DNA of 64,000 bases from Haloterrigena gelatinilytica (GCF_013342145.1 NZ_JABUQZ010000001.1:1-64000); one strand, 5' to 3'. Counted from the stretch's first letter, positions 54,692 to 63,481 are shown. The notes: generated by a model not told the origin, from the sequence alone. Numbers and translations are program-made.

Positions 54692-54812
54692 CGAGTAAAC
54701 CGTTCCGGGGACCTTGAAGCTGCGATCCCGCTTGTCTGTCTCGATCCCGATCGTCTTGTCACGGACCGAAATCTCGTCGATGCCCTCGTGCTCTGTCACG
54801 GAGACGTGAGTT

Positions 54813-55124
54813 TCAAGCGTCAGTCCGCGCCTCGAGCCACTGCTCGAGACGCTCGACGACGAGCGCGGCCACGACGTCGCCGATCCGCTCGGGGGCGTCG
54901 CTCAGGTCCCAGACGTACTCGCCATTGCGGGTGACGGTCACCCACTCGACGAAGTCGCCGCGGTCGAGCTCGAGCAGGAGGTCCTCGAGGACGGCCGCGT
55001 TGAGCCGACAGTCGAGGACGTCTTCGACGCGGCCGGCCAGCTGGGACGTGGTCGCGAGGACTCGGTCCTCGCCCGCGGGGAGGGGGCGGTCGGGGGTCGA
55101 CGGGGCGGGGGGTTGGACGGGCAT
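54813..55124 (-). CDS. small haloarchaeal protein
   Basis: 103 residues from ATG 55124; an ATG at 55154 is in frame. An AT-rich ATTAATATGAC (reverse strand, about 55150-55160) lies about 30 bases before 55124, fitting a TATA box for a leaderless start there. After a Pro-rich N-terminus come helices RVEDVLDCRLNAAVLEDLLL and IGDVVAALVVERLEQWLEAR, flanking a small sheet (FVEWVTVTRNGEYVWDLS). Function unknown. Confidence 0.62.
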   Translation of the reverse strand: MPVQPPAPSTPDRPLPAGEDRVLATTSQLAGRVEDVLDCRLNAAVLEDLLLELDRGDFVEWVTVTRNGEYVWDLSDAPERIGDVVAALVVERLEQWLEARTDA

Positions 55125-55244
55125 ACTCGACCGATCGGTAGGAATTCGAGTCATATTAATGTAGGTGGTACTCTCGATGCCGTGACTGTCGGGCCGACCG
55201 ACGCCGCGCTACGCGGGGCTCGAGACGCCGCCGCGGCGCGCGGA

Positions 55245-56723
55245 TCACGGGGTCTCCATCAGGACCGGTCTCGGGCCGGCGGCGCACTCGTACGGAAACG
55301 ACAGCGTCACGACCGTCCCGCCGTCGGGGCGGTCGGCGAACCGCAGGTCGCCGCCGCCGTTCTGGACGATCCAGTTGACGAGCCACAGCCCCAGTCCGGA
55401 GCCGTGCTCGAGTTGCGTCTCCGCGCCGTCGAGGACCGCCCGGCGCTCCGTTTCGGGAATCCCGTCGCCGTCGTCCGCGACCGTGAACTCGAGTCGGAGC
55501 TCGCCGTCGTAGTCGACGGCTCGGACCGCGACCTCGACGGTCGGGCCGTCCGTCCCCGCTTCGTCTGCGGCCGAGTTGTGCTCGACGGCGTTGTCGACGA
55601 GTTCGTTCAGGGCGTCGACGACGCTGCCGTCGACGGTCGGCGTGGTCGCCCTCGCCCCCGACTCGTCGGTTCTGGACAGGACCCGCGCGTCGGGGTAGGC
55701 CGCCCGCGCGCGGTCGACGACCGAGCGAACCGCCGCCGTGGCATCGATCAGATCGGCGTCCCCGTTGCGCTCGAGCGTCCGTTCGACGCCGCGGGCCTTG
55801 TCGGCCGTCTCGATCAGGTCGGTGGTCTCCTCGAGGATCGGTCTGACGTGCTCGCGCTCGAGGGCGGGCTGTTTCTCGCTGATGAGGCTGGCGTGGCCCT
55901 TGATGACGGTCGCGGCGTTCCGGAGATTGTGCCGGAGGACGCGGTTGAGCACCTGAATCCGCTGCTCCCGGTCGCGCTGTTCGGTGATGTCGCGGGCGAC
56001 GACCACGTAGCCGTGCTCGAGGGCGCTGACCGTCACGTCCTGGGGAAACGTCGTCCCGTCGGCCCGCTGACCGATCAACGTTCCGCGCCAGTAGTTTCGC
56101 TCGGCGAGGGCCGGGTGCACCTCGCGGTCGATCGTCGCCTGCGCGGCGTTCGTGTACCGCTCGGCCCACTCGGTCCCCTCGATCGTCGCCGCGTCGTGAA
56201 CGCCGTAGAGGGAGGCGTAGGCGTCGTTGACGTAGGCGTGTTCGTCGTCGACGACGACGGCGATCCCGTCCATCGAGGCGTCGACCGCCCGCGAGAGCCG
56301 TTCGCTCTCGCGGTAGTAGTGGGTGAACTCGACGTAGGTGTGGCCGAGCAGGCCGCCGAAGGCCATCCCGGTGCTCAGCGCGCTGATCACCGGCTGGGTT
56401 AACCCGCCGGAAAAGTCCATTCTGACGGAGAGGAGGTAGATACACCAGGCACAGAAGAGCGCGACCATCGCGCCGCAGGTGATCGAACCGACGGTGACGA
56501 TGTCCGCCCGCCGCGTCGTCTCCTCGTCGGTCCGCGTCCGCAGCCCGTACCAGACGTGGCCGAGTCCGATCGTCGTCGGGACGCTCGCCTCGAGGACGAG
56601 CAGAAAGACGGGGCCGCCGAACGTCGCGACGTACGCGGCGACGATCGCGAGCAACCCGAGCCCGGCGATCGGAACCGAGTACTCCCGGACGTACGTCGAC
56701 GTGCGGCGAGCACTGGTGAACAT
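55245..56723 (-). CDS. membrane PAS-domain sensor histidine kinase
   Basis: 492 residues. Three to four N-terminal membrane spans cover residues 1-130 (AGLGLLAIVAAYVATFGG, VFLLVLEASVPTTIGLGHV, MVALFCAWCIYLLSV). A PAS domain follows at about 140-255 (DASMDGIAVVVDDEHAYVND, then GTTFPQDVTVSALEHGYVVV). The HisKA-like box is RVLRHNLRNAATVIKGHASL (phospho-His in RHNLRN) near 270-289. The HATPase_c has NELVDNAVEHNS (N box), DDGDGIP and SGLGLWLVNW (G2 box). It likely phosphorylates a receiver protein not seen here; many haloarchaeal kinases are orphans. Confidence 0.93.
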   Translation of the reverse strand: MFTSARRTSTYVREYSVPIAGLGLLAIVAAYVATFGGPVFLLVLEASVPTTIGLGHVWYGLRTRTDEETTRRADIVTVGSITCGAMVALFCAWCIYLLSVRMDFSGGLTQPVISALSTGMAFGGLLGHTYVEFTHYYRESERLSRAVDASMDGIAVVVDDEHAYVNDAYASLYGVHDAATIEGTEWAERYTNAAQATIDREVHPALAERNYWRGTLIGQRADGTTFPQDVTVSALEHGYVVVARDITEQRDREQRIQVLNRVLRHNLRNAATVIKGHASLISEKQPALEREHVRPILEETTDLIETADKARGVERTLERNGDADLIDATAAVRSVVDRARAAYPDARVLSRTDESGARATTPTVDGSVVDALNELVDNAVEHNSAADEAGTDGPTVEVAVRAVDYDGELRLEFTVADDGDGIPETERRAVLDGAETQLEHGSGLGLWLVNWIVQNGGGDLRFADRPDGGTVVTLSFPYECAAGPRPVLMETP

Positions 56724-56849
56724 CGTCGGAACAGTACGTGATGGGAAGACGACGATGATAAATCAATTGGCAATTCTCTCGACACCTCGGCCGGCGACTC
56801 CGTTCGCCGACCCCGACTTGTTTGGTGATAGACGTCGTCTTCGAGCCAC

Positions 56850-57881
56850 ATGAGGACGCTCTACGCGGCGATGCGAGACCGGCTCCGCTGTTACGCGGGC
56901 GACGAATCCGAACCGGGCGGGATGAGCCACGCGAGCACTCGACTCGAGGGCCACCGGATCGAGTGTCTCGCGGCCTCGCGGGCGGCCCCCGAGCGAGTCT
57001 TCGTCGGCACCTTCGAAGACGGTCTGTATCGCTCCCGCGGACGGGCCACGGAGCCGGGAGAACGAGAGTTCGAACGCCTCGAGACGGACTTCGTCAGCGA
57101 GGCCGTCACGGCGCTGGCGATCAGCCCTCGCGATCCGGACGTGGTCTACGCCGGAACCGAACCGAGCCGCGTCTACCGCTCGGCCGACGGCGGCGACACC
57201 TGGACGCACCTCGAGGGGCTGACCGACCTCCCGTCGGCCGACGAGTGGGCCTTCCCGCCGCGACCCCACACCCACCACGTCCGCTGGCTCGAGGTCGACC
57301 CCGTCGACCCCGACCGACTCTACGTCGGCATCGAAGCGGGCGCGTTCGTTCTGAGCCCCGACGGCGGCGAGACGTGGCGCGATCGCCCCGAGGGGTCGCG
57401 CCGAGACAACCACACGCTCGCGACCCACGGCGACCGCGAGGGCCGGGTCTACACTGCCGCCGGCGACGGCTACGCGGTGAGCGACGACGGCGGCGACTCG
57501 TGGCGCCGCCCGCAGGAGGGCCTCGAGCACACCTACTGCTGGGGGCTGGCCGTCGACCCCGCCGACCCCGACGCGGTCATCGTCTCGAGCGCCAGCGGCG
57601 CCCGGACGGCCCACACGGCCGAGCGGGCCGACTCGCACGTCTACCGTCGGCTCGGCGACGAGCCCTGGGAGCGACTCGAGGGCCGCGGCCTTCCGACGGG
57701 CGCGGGCGTCGTCCGCGCCGTCTTCGAGACCACCGACGCGGGCGGCGTCGTCTACGCGCTGCACAACCGCGGCCTGTTCCGCAGCGAGGACTTCGGCGAC
57801 TCCTGGGCGGCTATCGATACCGACTGGGGAGAAGGCCTCGAGGCGCAGGCGCCGCGCGGACTGGTTGCGCTTTCGGACTAA
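56850..57881 (+). CDS. BNR/sialidase-like beta-propeller protein
   Basis: 343 residues with no signal peptide. Repeated Asp-box-like motifs: RSADGGDTWTHLE near residue 110, SPDGGETWRDR near 171, SDDGGDSWRRP near 211 and SEDFGDSWAAI near 310. Strands such as LAISPRDPDVVYAGTEPSRV alternate with them, so a six- or seven-bladed propeller is likely. Related proteins are annotated as glycosyl hydrolase-like or photosystem II assembly-like, but no catalytic residues are identified. It is cytoplasmic by sequence and divergent from the kinase. Confidence 0.85.
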   Translation: MRTLYAAMRDRLRCYAGDESEPGGMSHASTRLEGHRIECLAASRAAPERVFVGTFEDGLYRSRGRATEPGEREFERLETDFVSEAVTALAISPRDPDVVYAGTEPSRVYRSADGGDTWTHLEGLTDLPSADEWAFPPRPHTHHVRWLEVDPVDPDRLYVGIEAGAFVLSPDGGETWRDRPEGSRRDNHTLATHGDREGRVYTAAGDGYAVSDDGGDSWRRPQEGLEHTYCWGLAVDPADPDAVIVSSASGARTAHTAERADSHVYRRLGDEPWERLEGRGLPTGAGVVRAVFETTDAGGVVYALHNRGLFRSEDFGDSWAAIDTDWGEGLEAQAPRGLVALSD

Positions 57882-57886
57882 TCGAG

Positions 57887-58681
57887 TCACCCAGTCGACT
57901 GCCGGAGGGCACCGTCTCGCTCGAGAACGATACCGATCGCGACGGCGTGAACGGGTGCGACGAGGGCGCTGCTCAGCACCGGCCCCACGACCGGGAGAAG
58001 CGAGAGCAGCCACGCCGAGAGTCCGATTGCGAGGAGCAGCGCGAAGAGAGACCAGCCGCGTCCGTCCGCAAACCGGCCGCTCTCCCGGAGTGCCGGCCGC
58101 AGCGGTCGCCCGGCGACGAGCAGTCCCGGAACGAGGAAGAGCCGCACGAACAGCGCGAAGTAGATCGCCAAGGGGACGAACCCCCATAGCCCCATCTCCT
58201 GGAGGACGGCGATGGAACCGAACAGCCGCTGGAGCAGGTCCAGCGCGACGACGAATCCGAACAGCGAGGCGACGGCTTCGATCCGAACGGGTCGATCCAT
58301 CACGCGGGCCATCGTGGCGGCGCCGGCGACGGTGACTGCGACCAACGGCAGGACGTACAGGGCGAGCCCCCAGCCGAGGTAGTGCGGTTCGAGCCCGATC
58401 AGCGACTCGAGCGGGCGCAGCGTCTGGCCGATCCCCGTCGGATAGCCGACGTACTCGATCTGAATATTGACTCCGTCCGTACTCAGTCCCGTCCGCTCGA
58501 GGGTCGGAATCGGATCGCGTCGGTGGCGCCAGTCGACGACCGCGAGGAGAAGCCCAACGAGGAGAAACGGGACGAAGAGGACGGGATCGTACCGAAGGCG
58601 AGAGAGTGCGACCGAGAGCGGGTTTCGCTGCCCCCGGCGGAATTCGGGCGGATTCGACTGATGATCGCGTCCGTCAGTCAT
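57887..58681 (-). CDS. haloarchaeal polytopic membrane protein
   Basis: 264 residues from ATG 58681. A polar N-terminus is followed by about six spans: 33-47 (VLFVPFLLVGLLLAV), 104-124 (LGWGLALYVLPLVAVTVAGA), 138-155, 170-190 (WGFVPLAIYFALFVRLFLVP), 211-229 (SLFALLLAIGLSAWLLSLL) and 233-251. Its start follows the stop of the PQQ-repeat gene after only two bases, so the two are one operon and may act together at the membrane. No known family is seen. Confidence 0.75.
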   Translation of the reverse strand: MTDGRDHQSNPPEFRRGQRNPLSVALSRLRYDPVLFVPFLLVGLLLAVVDWRHRRDPIPTLERTGLSTDGVNIQIEYVGYPTGIGQTLRPLESLIGLEPHYLGWGLALYVLPLVAVTVAGAATMARVMDRPVRIEAVASLFGFVVALDLLQRLFGSIAVLQEMGLWGFVPLAIYFALFVRLFLVPGLLVAGRPLRPALRESGRFADGRGWSLFALLLAIGLSAWLLSLLPVVGPVLSSALVAPVHAVAIGIVLERDGALRQSTG

Positions 58682-58683
58682 TG

Positions 58684-59931
58684 TTACTCGGCCTCCTCGA
58701 GGGCGAGCAGCCCGTCGTCGGTGAGGACATACAGCACGCCGTCGCCGACGATCGGCTGCGTGAAGTATATCGACTCCTCGTAGCGCCACCGTTGCTCGCC
58801 CGTCTCGGCGTCGATCGCGACCAGTTCTGGGAACTGATACCCGAGGTAGACGACGCCGTCGGCGACGACCGGATCCGTGTCGGGAACGTACTCGGCGGTC
58901 CACTCCCGCTCGCCGCGCTCGAGGTCGATCGCGTGCAGCGACTCCTCGCCGTCGGTGACGAACACCGTTCCGTCGGCGACGGCGGCGCTGCCGTCGGTGG
59001 CGTTCCCGTCGTGGGTGTACTCCCACAGAACGCTGCCGTCGGCCGGATCGAGCAACACGACGCCAGTCCGATAGGGAACGACGAGTCCCTCGTCCGTCGC
59101 CGTCGGCGGGTGGAACTCGTAGTAGGTCATCGGCGTCTCTTCCCCGGGATCCGGTTTTGCGCTCCAGTGAACGTCGCCCGTTTCGGCGTCGAAGGCGACG
59201 ACGTCTCCGGGATAACTCGAGACGTAGACGACCCCGTCGCGGACCGCCGGCCGATTCGATCCGGTCGACCGTTCGTCGCCGACCGTTCGCTCCCACCGGA
59301 CGCGACCGCTGCTCGCATCCAGCGCGACGACGCGGTCGGTGTTCGGGACGATCCCGTACACCGTTTCGTCCGCGGTGACGGGCGACTGTTCCCGCGGCGA
59401 CGAACTGGACCACCGCTGGCTCTCTTGACCGGGATTGTGCCATCGTTCGGTGCCGATCGACCGGCCAAGCACCTCGTATCCGCCGCCGGCGCTCAGGCCG
59501 TATAGTCCCTCTCGGCCGCAGACGGCGAGGGTGTCGCTTCGATACGCTTGCGCCGGGGCTCGAGCCGGTGACGACCAGTACTGGCCGTCCCGCGTGAACC
59601 GAATTTCGCCGGTGTCGCGTTCGAACGCGACGAGCGACTGCTGACCGACCGCGTACAGCGTCTCCCCGACGAGAATCGGCGCCGACAGTCCGTACATGTT
59701 CGACTCCGTGTCCTGCTGCCACGCGCCCTCGACGCCGTCTTTCGGTCCCGTCGCGCTCGGATTGTAGCCGGTTCCACTGGAATCGTAGCGTACCATCGGC
59801 CAGTCGGTCTCGCCGCTCGTCGAGGCGGACGCGGTGTCGGCGGCGAACTCGACGTCAAGAACGCTCGCGCCGCCGGCGATTCCGACGGCGCCGAGTCCGA
59901 CGCCGGCGAGCAGTCGTCGTCTGGAGGGCAT
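58684..59931 (-). CDS. PQQ-repeat beta-propeller exported protein
   Basis: 415 residues. The Tat signal is PSRRRLLAGVGLGAVGIAGG (residues 2-21). PQQ-like repeats (YAVGQQSLVAFERDTGEIRF, VALDASSGRVRWERTV, VVAFDAETGDVHWSA, LLDPADGSVLWEYTH, HAIDLERGEREWTAEY, VAIDAETGEQRWRYEES) repeat the AxDxxTGxxxW pattern about seven times, forming an eight-bladed propeller. These lack the dehydrogenase catalytic residues and probably act in binding, like BamB. The pairing with the membrane protein downstream suggests a surface complex. Confidence 0.88.
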   Translation of the reverse strand: MPSRRRLLAGVGLGAVGIAGGASVLDVEFAADTASASTSGETDWPMVRYDSSGTGYNPSATGPKDGVEGAWQQDTESNMYGLSAPILVGETLYAVGQQSLVAFERDTGEIRFTRDGQYWSSPARAPAQAYRSDTLAVCGREGLYGLSAGGGYEVLGRSIGTERWHNPGQESQRWSSSSPREQSPVTADETVYGIVPNTDRVVALDASSGRVRWERTVGDERSTGSNRPAVRDGVVYVSSYPGDVVAFDAETGDVHWSAKPDPGEETPMTYYEFHPPTATDEGLVVPYRTGVVLLDPADGSVLWEYTHDGNATDGSAAVADGTVFVTDGEESLHAIDLERGEREWTAEYVPDTDPVVADGVVYLGYQFPELVAIDAETGEQRWRYEESIYFTQPIVGDGVLYVLTDDGLLALEEAE

Positions 59932-60071
59932 CGATCGACCCGTCGCGCGGCGGACGTGTAAGTTCTTTCATCGCTTCGGGCCGAATTCAACCACGAGCCG
60001 ACGGATTCGGGGGGTCGACGAGCGCGGGTCGATCGCGGATCGTCCCGTCGGTCGGCAACGGTGGGGTGCTT

Positions 60072-60086
60072 CGAAATCCTTTTAGT
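60072..60086 (+). promoter_or_regulatory. promoter of the S24e-S27ae genes
   Basis: CGAAATCCTTTTAGT (60072-60086) has a CGAAA BRE and a TTTTAGT TATA-like box about 40 bases before the S24e ATG, matching ribosomal gene promoters of haloarchaea. Confidence 0.5.
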
Positions 60087-60122
60087 CGCGACACGGGGAT
60101 AGTAGGGTAACTGAGTGATATC

Positions 60123-60446
60123 ATGGACGTCGACATCATCTCCGAAACGGAGAATCCCATGTTGCATCGAACCGACGTGACCTTCGAACTGTCCCACGAG
60201 GACGCGACGCCGGAGCGCCTGCAGGTCCGGGACAGTCTCGCGGCCAAACTGAACAAGGACGCCGACGAGGTCGTCGTCCGCAAACTCGACACGAAGTTCG
60301 GGATGCGAAAGACCGTCGGCGAGGCCAAGGTCTACGACACGGCCGACGACGCCCGCGACGTCGAGCAGGACCACATGCTCGAGCGAAACAAGATCGGCGC
60401 CGAAGAGGCCGAGGCCGAGGCGGACGCCGAAGCGGAGGAAGCATAA
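60123..60446 (+). CDS. rps24e: 30S ribosomal protein S24e
   Basis: 107 residues. VDIISETENPMLHRTDVTFE and RDSLAAKLNKDADEVVVRKL, then TKFGMRKTVGEAKVYD match archaeal S24e. The acidic C-terminal tail (AEAEADAEAEEA) is a halophilic extension. Its TAA is directly followed by the S27ae ATG. Confidence 0.96.
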   Translation: MDVDIISETENPMLHRTDVTFELSHEDATPERLQVRDSLAAKLNKDADEVVVRKLDTKFGMRKTVGEAKVYDTADDARDVEQDHMLERNKIGAEEAEAEADAEAEEA

Positions 60447-60581
60447 ATGCCACGACACGAACTCTACGACGACGACGGCAGCACCGAGCGCGAACAGTGC
60501 CCCCGCTGCGGGGACGCTTTCCTCGCCGACCACGGTGACCGCCAGCACTGCGGCAAGTGCGGGTACACCGAGTGGGAATAG
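60447..60581 (+). CDS. rps27ae: 30S ribosomal protein S27ae
   Basis: 44 residues: [20 protein letters not shown], then [20 protein letters not shown]. The CPRCG and CGKCG pairs form the zinc ribbon of eukaryotic/archaeal S27a, without the ubiquitin part. It begins directly after the S24e stop, the conserved archaeal order. Too short for most gene-calling length cutoffs. Confidence 0.95.
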   Translation: MPRHELYDDDGSTEREQCPRCGDAFLADHGDRQHCGKCGYTEWE

Positions 60582-60612
60582 CGAGGGATCGAGCGCAGCG
60601 AGAGTCCTCGAA

Positions 60613-60645
60613 GATGCGAACGGACGCATTGCGTCCGTGAGCAAG
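60613..60645 (+). repeat. dispersed double-stem repeat, partial copy C
   Basis: Only the second half is kept: ATGCGAACG, stem GGACGC-ATT-GCGTCC, then GTGAGCAAG. Stem 1 is missing or degraded to AGAGTCCTCGAAG. It lies in the 118-base gap between S27ae and the Kae1-Bud32 gene, so it could affect that gene's leader. Confidence 0.55.
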
Positions 60646-60699
60646 TAGCGGCCTTCTCTCCGCGCGAACCGACCGACCGAGCAGTCGCAGTAGTAATCC

Positions 60700-62391
60700 G
60701 TGAGTTCTGACATCCGAATCCTCGGGATCGAAGGCACCGCCTGGGCGGCCAGCGCAGCCGTGTACGATTCCGCGACCGACGACGTCTTCATCGAGAGCGA
60801 CGCCTACCAACCCGACAGCGGCGGCATCCACCCCCGCGAGGCCGCCGAACACATGCACGACGCGATCCCCCGCGTCGTCGAGACCGCCCTCGAGCACGCC
60901 CGCGAGACTTACGACGAGCCCGCCGACGAGGCACCCGTTGATGCCGTCGCCTTCTCTCGAGGGCCGGGGCTCGGCCCCTGCCTGCGGATCGTCGGCACGG
61001 CCGCCCGGGCGCTCTCGCAGGCGCTCGAGGTGCCCCTCGTCGGGGTCAACCACATGGTCGCCCACCTCGAGATCGGGCGCCATACGGCGGACTTCGACTC
61101 GCCGGTCTGTCTGAACGCCAGCGGCGCCAACGCCCACCTGTTGGCCTACCGCAACGGCCGCTACCGCGTGCTCGGCGAGACGATGGACACGGGCGTCGGG
61201 AACGCGATCGACAAGTTCACCCGCCACGTCGGCTGGTCCCACCCCGGCGGCCCGAAAGTCGAGGCGGCCGCCGAGGACGGCGAGTACGTCGACCTCCCCT
61301 ACGTCGTCAAGGGGATGGACTTCTCCTTCTCGGGGATCATGAGCGCCGCCAAGCAGCGGTACGACGACGATGTTCCGGTCGAGGATATCTGCTTTTCCCT
61401 GCAGGAGAACATCTTCGGCATGCTGACCGAAGTGGCCGAACGCGCGCTCTCGCTGACCGGCAGCGACGAACTCGTGCTGGGCGGCGGCGTCGGGCAGAAC
61501 GAGCGCCTCCGCGAGATGCTCGCGGAGATGTGCGCCCAGCGCGGGGCCGAGTTCCACGCGCCCGAACCCCGATTTCTCCGGGACAACGCCGGCATGATCG
61601 CCGTGCTCGGCGCGAAGATGTACGACGCCGGCGACACCCTCGCGATCGAGGAGTCTCGCGTCGATCCGAACTATCGCCCCGATCAGGTCCCCGTCACGTG
61701 GCGCAGCGACGAACCGGAGCTCGCGGCCGGCCGCGGAGCGGACGGCGGCGAGACGCAGGTTCGCGGCGCCGAAGCGCTCGTCGACCTCGAGCCCGCTCGC
61801 GGCCGCGTCACCAAACGCCGCGAGTCGAAGACCTACCGACACCCGCAACTCGACGACCGACTGCGCCGCGAGCGGACGACCCTCGAGGCCCGCCTGACCA
61901 GCCTCGCGCGCCGCGAGGGGGTGCCGACGCCGGTGCTCTCGGACGTCGATCCGCGGGAGGCGCGCCTGGAACTCGAGTACGTCGGCAAATGGGATCTCCG
62001 CGACGAGTTGACCGCCGAACGCGTTCGCGACGTCGGGCGACACCTCGCGCGGCTACACCGGGCCGGGTTCGTCCACGGCGATCCGACGACGCGGAACGTC
62101 CGCGTCGGGTCCGCGGACCCCGATGCCTCCGGAACCGAGCGGGCGGCCGAGGCCCGCGAGCGGACCGTCCTCATCGATTTCGGGCTCGGCTACCACACCG
62201 ACCACGTCGAGGACTACGCGATGGACATCCACGTCTTCGACCAGAGCCTCGTCGGCACCGCCGACGACCCCGACCCGCTCCGCGAGGCGCTGCGGGAGGG
62301 CTACCGCGAGGTCGGCGAGGAGCGAGTGCTCGAGCGCCTGCGGGACGTCGAGGGGCGCGGCCGGTACGTCAGCGACGACGGCCAGGAGTAA
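60700..62391 (+). CDS. kae1-bud32: KEOPS fusion protein Kae1-Bud32
   Basis: 563 residues from a GTG start. Residues 1 to about 325 are Kae1 (TsaD family): ILGIEGTAWAASAAV, VNHMVAHLEIGRHTAD (metal His pair) near 125, and LVLGGGVGQNERLRE near 263. Residues about 350-563 are the small kinase Bud32: GFVHGDPTTRNVRV (HGDxxxxN) near 458 and LIDFGLGYHTDHVEDYAMDI near 489. KEOPS makes the N6-threonylcarbamoyl adenosine of tRNAs; Bud32 regulates it by ATP use. Fusion of the two genes is typical of several archaea, including haloarchaea. It follows the ribosomal genes, a conserved order. Confidence 0.96.
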   Translation: MSSDIRILGIEGTAWAASAAVYDSATDDVFIESDAYQPDSGGIHPREAAEHMHDAIPRVVETALEHARETYDEPADEAPVDAVAFSRGPGLGPCLRIVGTAARALSQALEVPLVGVNHMVAHLEIGRHTADFDSPVCLNASGANAHLLAYRNGRYRVLGETMDTGVGNAIDKFTRHVGWSHPGGPKVEAAAEDGEYVDLPYVVKGMDFSFSGIMSAAKQRYDDDVPVEDICFSLQENIFGMLTEVAERALSLTGSDELVLGGGVGQNERLREMLAEMCAQRGAEFHAPEPRFLRDNAGMIAVLGAKMYDAGDTLAIEESRVDPNYRPDQVPVTWRSDEPELAAGRGADGGETQVRGAEALVDLEPARGRVTKRRESKTYRHPQLDDRLRRERTTLEARLTSLARREGVPTPVLSDVDPREARLELEYVGKWDLRDELTAERVRDVGRHLARLHRAGFVHGDPTTRNVRVGSADPDASGTERAAEARERTVLIDFGLGYHTDHVEDYAMDIHVFDQSLVGTADDPDPLREALREGYREVGEERVLERLRDVEGRGRYVSDDGQE

Positions 62392-62451
62392 GGCGTCTCG
62401 AGGCCGTCGGTCGCTGATTCTTTGTTCGCCGATTCGATACTCGAGGTCTCG

Positions 62452-62670
62452 TTACTCCACGCTATAGGAGTCCGTCGTATCGACCCCGAGCAGGTAGTTC
62501 CCGCCGCAAAAGCCCATCCAGACGTTCTGGAGGAGCCCGAGCCCGGCGATGCCCGCTATCGCGGCGCGCTCGCGTTTGTCGTCCTGGTAGGCCGCCGCGG
62601 CCATCACGACCAGCCAGATGCCGAGCACGCCGCGTGCGATGCGATCGAGTCCGCCGACGTTTCGCTGCAT
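62452..62670 (-). CDS. small DUF2892-like membrane protein
   Basis: 72 residues from ATG 62670. MQRNVGGLDRIARGVLGIWL, then VVMAAAAYQ and GLGLLQNVWMGFCGGNYLLG give two spans around a short loop. NVGGLDRIARGVLG is the YgaP/DUF2892 opening (N-x-G-x-x-D-R-x-x-R). The usual last motif with CPxY-like end is replaced by GFCGGNYLLGVDT. Function unknown; often beside rhodanese genes, none here. Confidence 0.8.
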   Translation of the reverse strand: MQRNVGGLDRIARGVLGIWLVVMAAAAYQDDKRERAAIAGIAGLGLLQNVWMGFCGGNYLLGVDTTDSYSVE

Positions 62671-62766
62671 ACGCGGTCCTACGGGCGGCCGAGTGGAATC
62701 CGTGTGGCCGAATATCTCGCACGCATTTATTACGCCGCCTGTTGACTGTCCGACAGCAACCGATCG

Positions 62767-63481
62767 ATGAAACGCATTCGCATCACCCTGGACCCCGCCG
62801 GCGACTACGCGCCGCCGCTGTACCGGCGGTTCGCGGGCGGCGCGTCGTACCTCGAGCGGGTCCACATCATCAACTGGAACGTCGCGTCGCCGCCGACGGC
62901 GTTCCTACTGTGGCTTCGCGGCGATTACCGACGGCTCGAGGCGGAACTCGAAGCCAGCGAGAACGCCGACGAGTACGAACTCCTCCCGCTCGCGGATCGG
63001 GAGTGTCACTGCTTTCTCGAGGGAGCGGTCGCCGACGCCGCACGGCTCCTGTTCGAGAACTTCACGCGGGGGAGCCTGATCACCGTCCCGCCGATCGTCT
63101 GCAACGACGACGGGACCAACACGTTCTCGATCATCGGGACGGACGCCGACATCCAGAACGCGGTCGAAGGCGTTCCCGACGGCGTCGGTGTCACCGTCGA
63201 GGCGGTCGGCGGGGAGACCGTCGCCCCGAAGAGCGCCGTCGGACGCCTCTCCGAGCGCCAGCGCGAGGCCGTCGAGGCCGCCCTCGAGATCGGCTACTAC
63301 GACGTTCCCCGCGAGGCGACGACGACCGATAGCGCGGGACCGGAGGTCCCGCGGACCATGCGAACGGCGCTTCGCGCCGTGAGCAGACGTCGCCGACGAA
63401 CTCGATTGTGCGACCGCGACCGCCGCGGAGCACCTCCAGAAGGCCGAGTCAAAGCTGATCGGGGCGTTGCTCGAGCGGTAG
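62767..63481 (+). pseudogene. bacterio-opsin-activator-type HTH regulator, split by repeat D
   Basis: Residues 1-188 read normally: a haloarchaeal Bat/DmsR-type N-terminal domain (MKRIRITLDPAGDYAPPLYR, then LEGAVADAARLLFENFTRGS) and the first helix of the HTH_10 domain (LSERQREAVEAALEIGYYDV, then PREATTTD). At 63331 the repeat D intervenes (about 55 bases) and shifts the frame. The missing half of the domain (DVADELDCATATAAEHLQKA, then ESKLIGALLER and TAG at 63479-63481) is intact in the next frame from 63386. The insertion-frame product runs on to 63558 with a basic nonsense tail, so DNA binding is presumably lost. Confidence 0.85.
63334..63389 (+). repeat. dispersed double-stem repeat, copy D (inserted in a gene)
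   Basis: Stem 1 GCGGGACCGGAGGTCCCGC, spacer, then ATGCGAACG, stem 2 GGCGC-TTC-GCGCC, then GTGAGCAGACG. It interrupts the HTH gene. Compared with the gene frame, about 55 bases (63331-63385) were added. No long target-site duplication is clear; the flanks GAT and GAC hint at a 2-3-base one at most. Confidence 0.75.
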
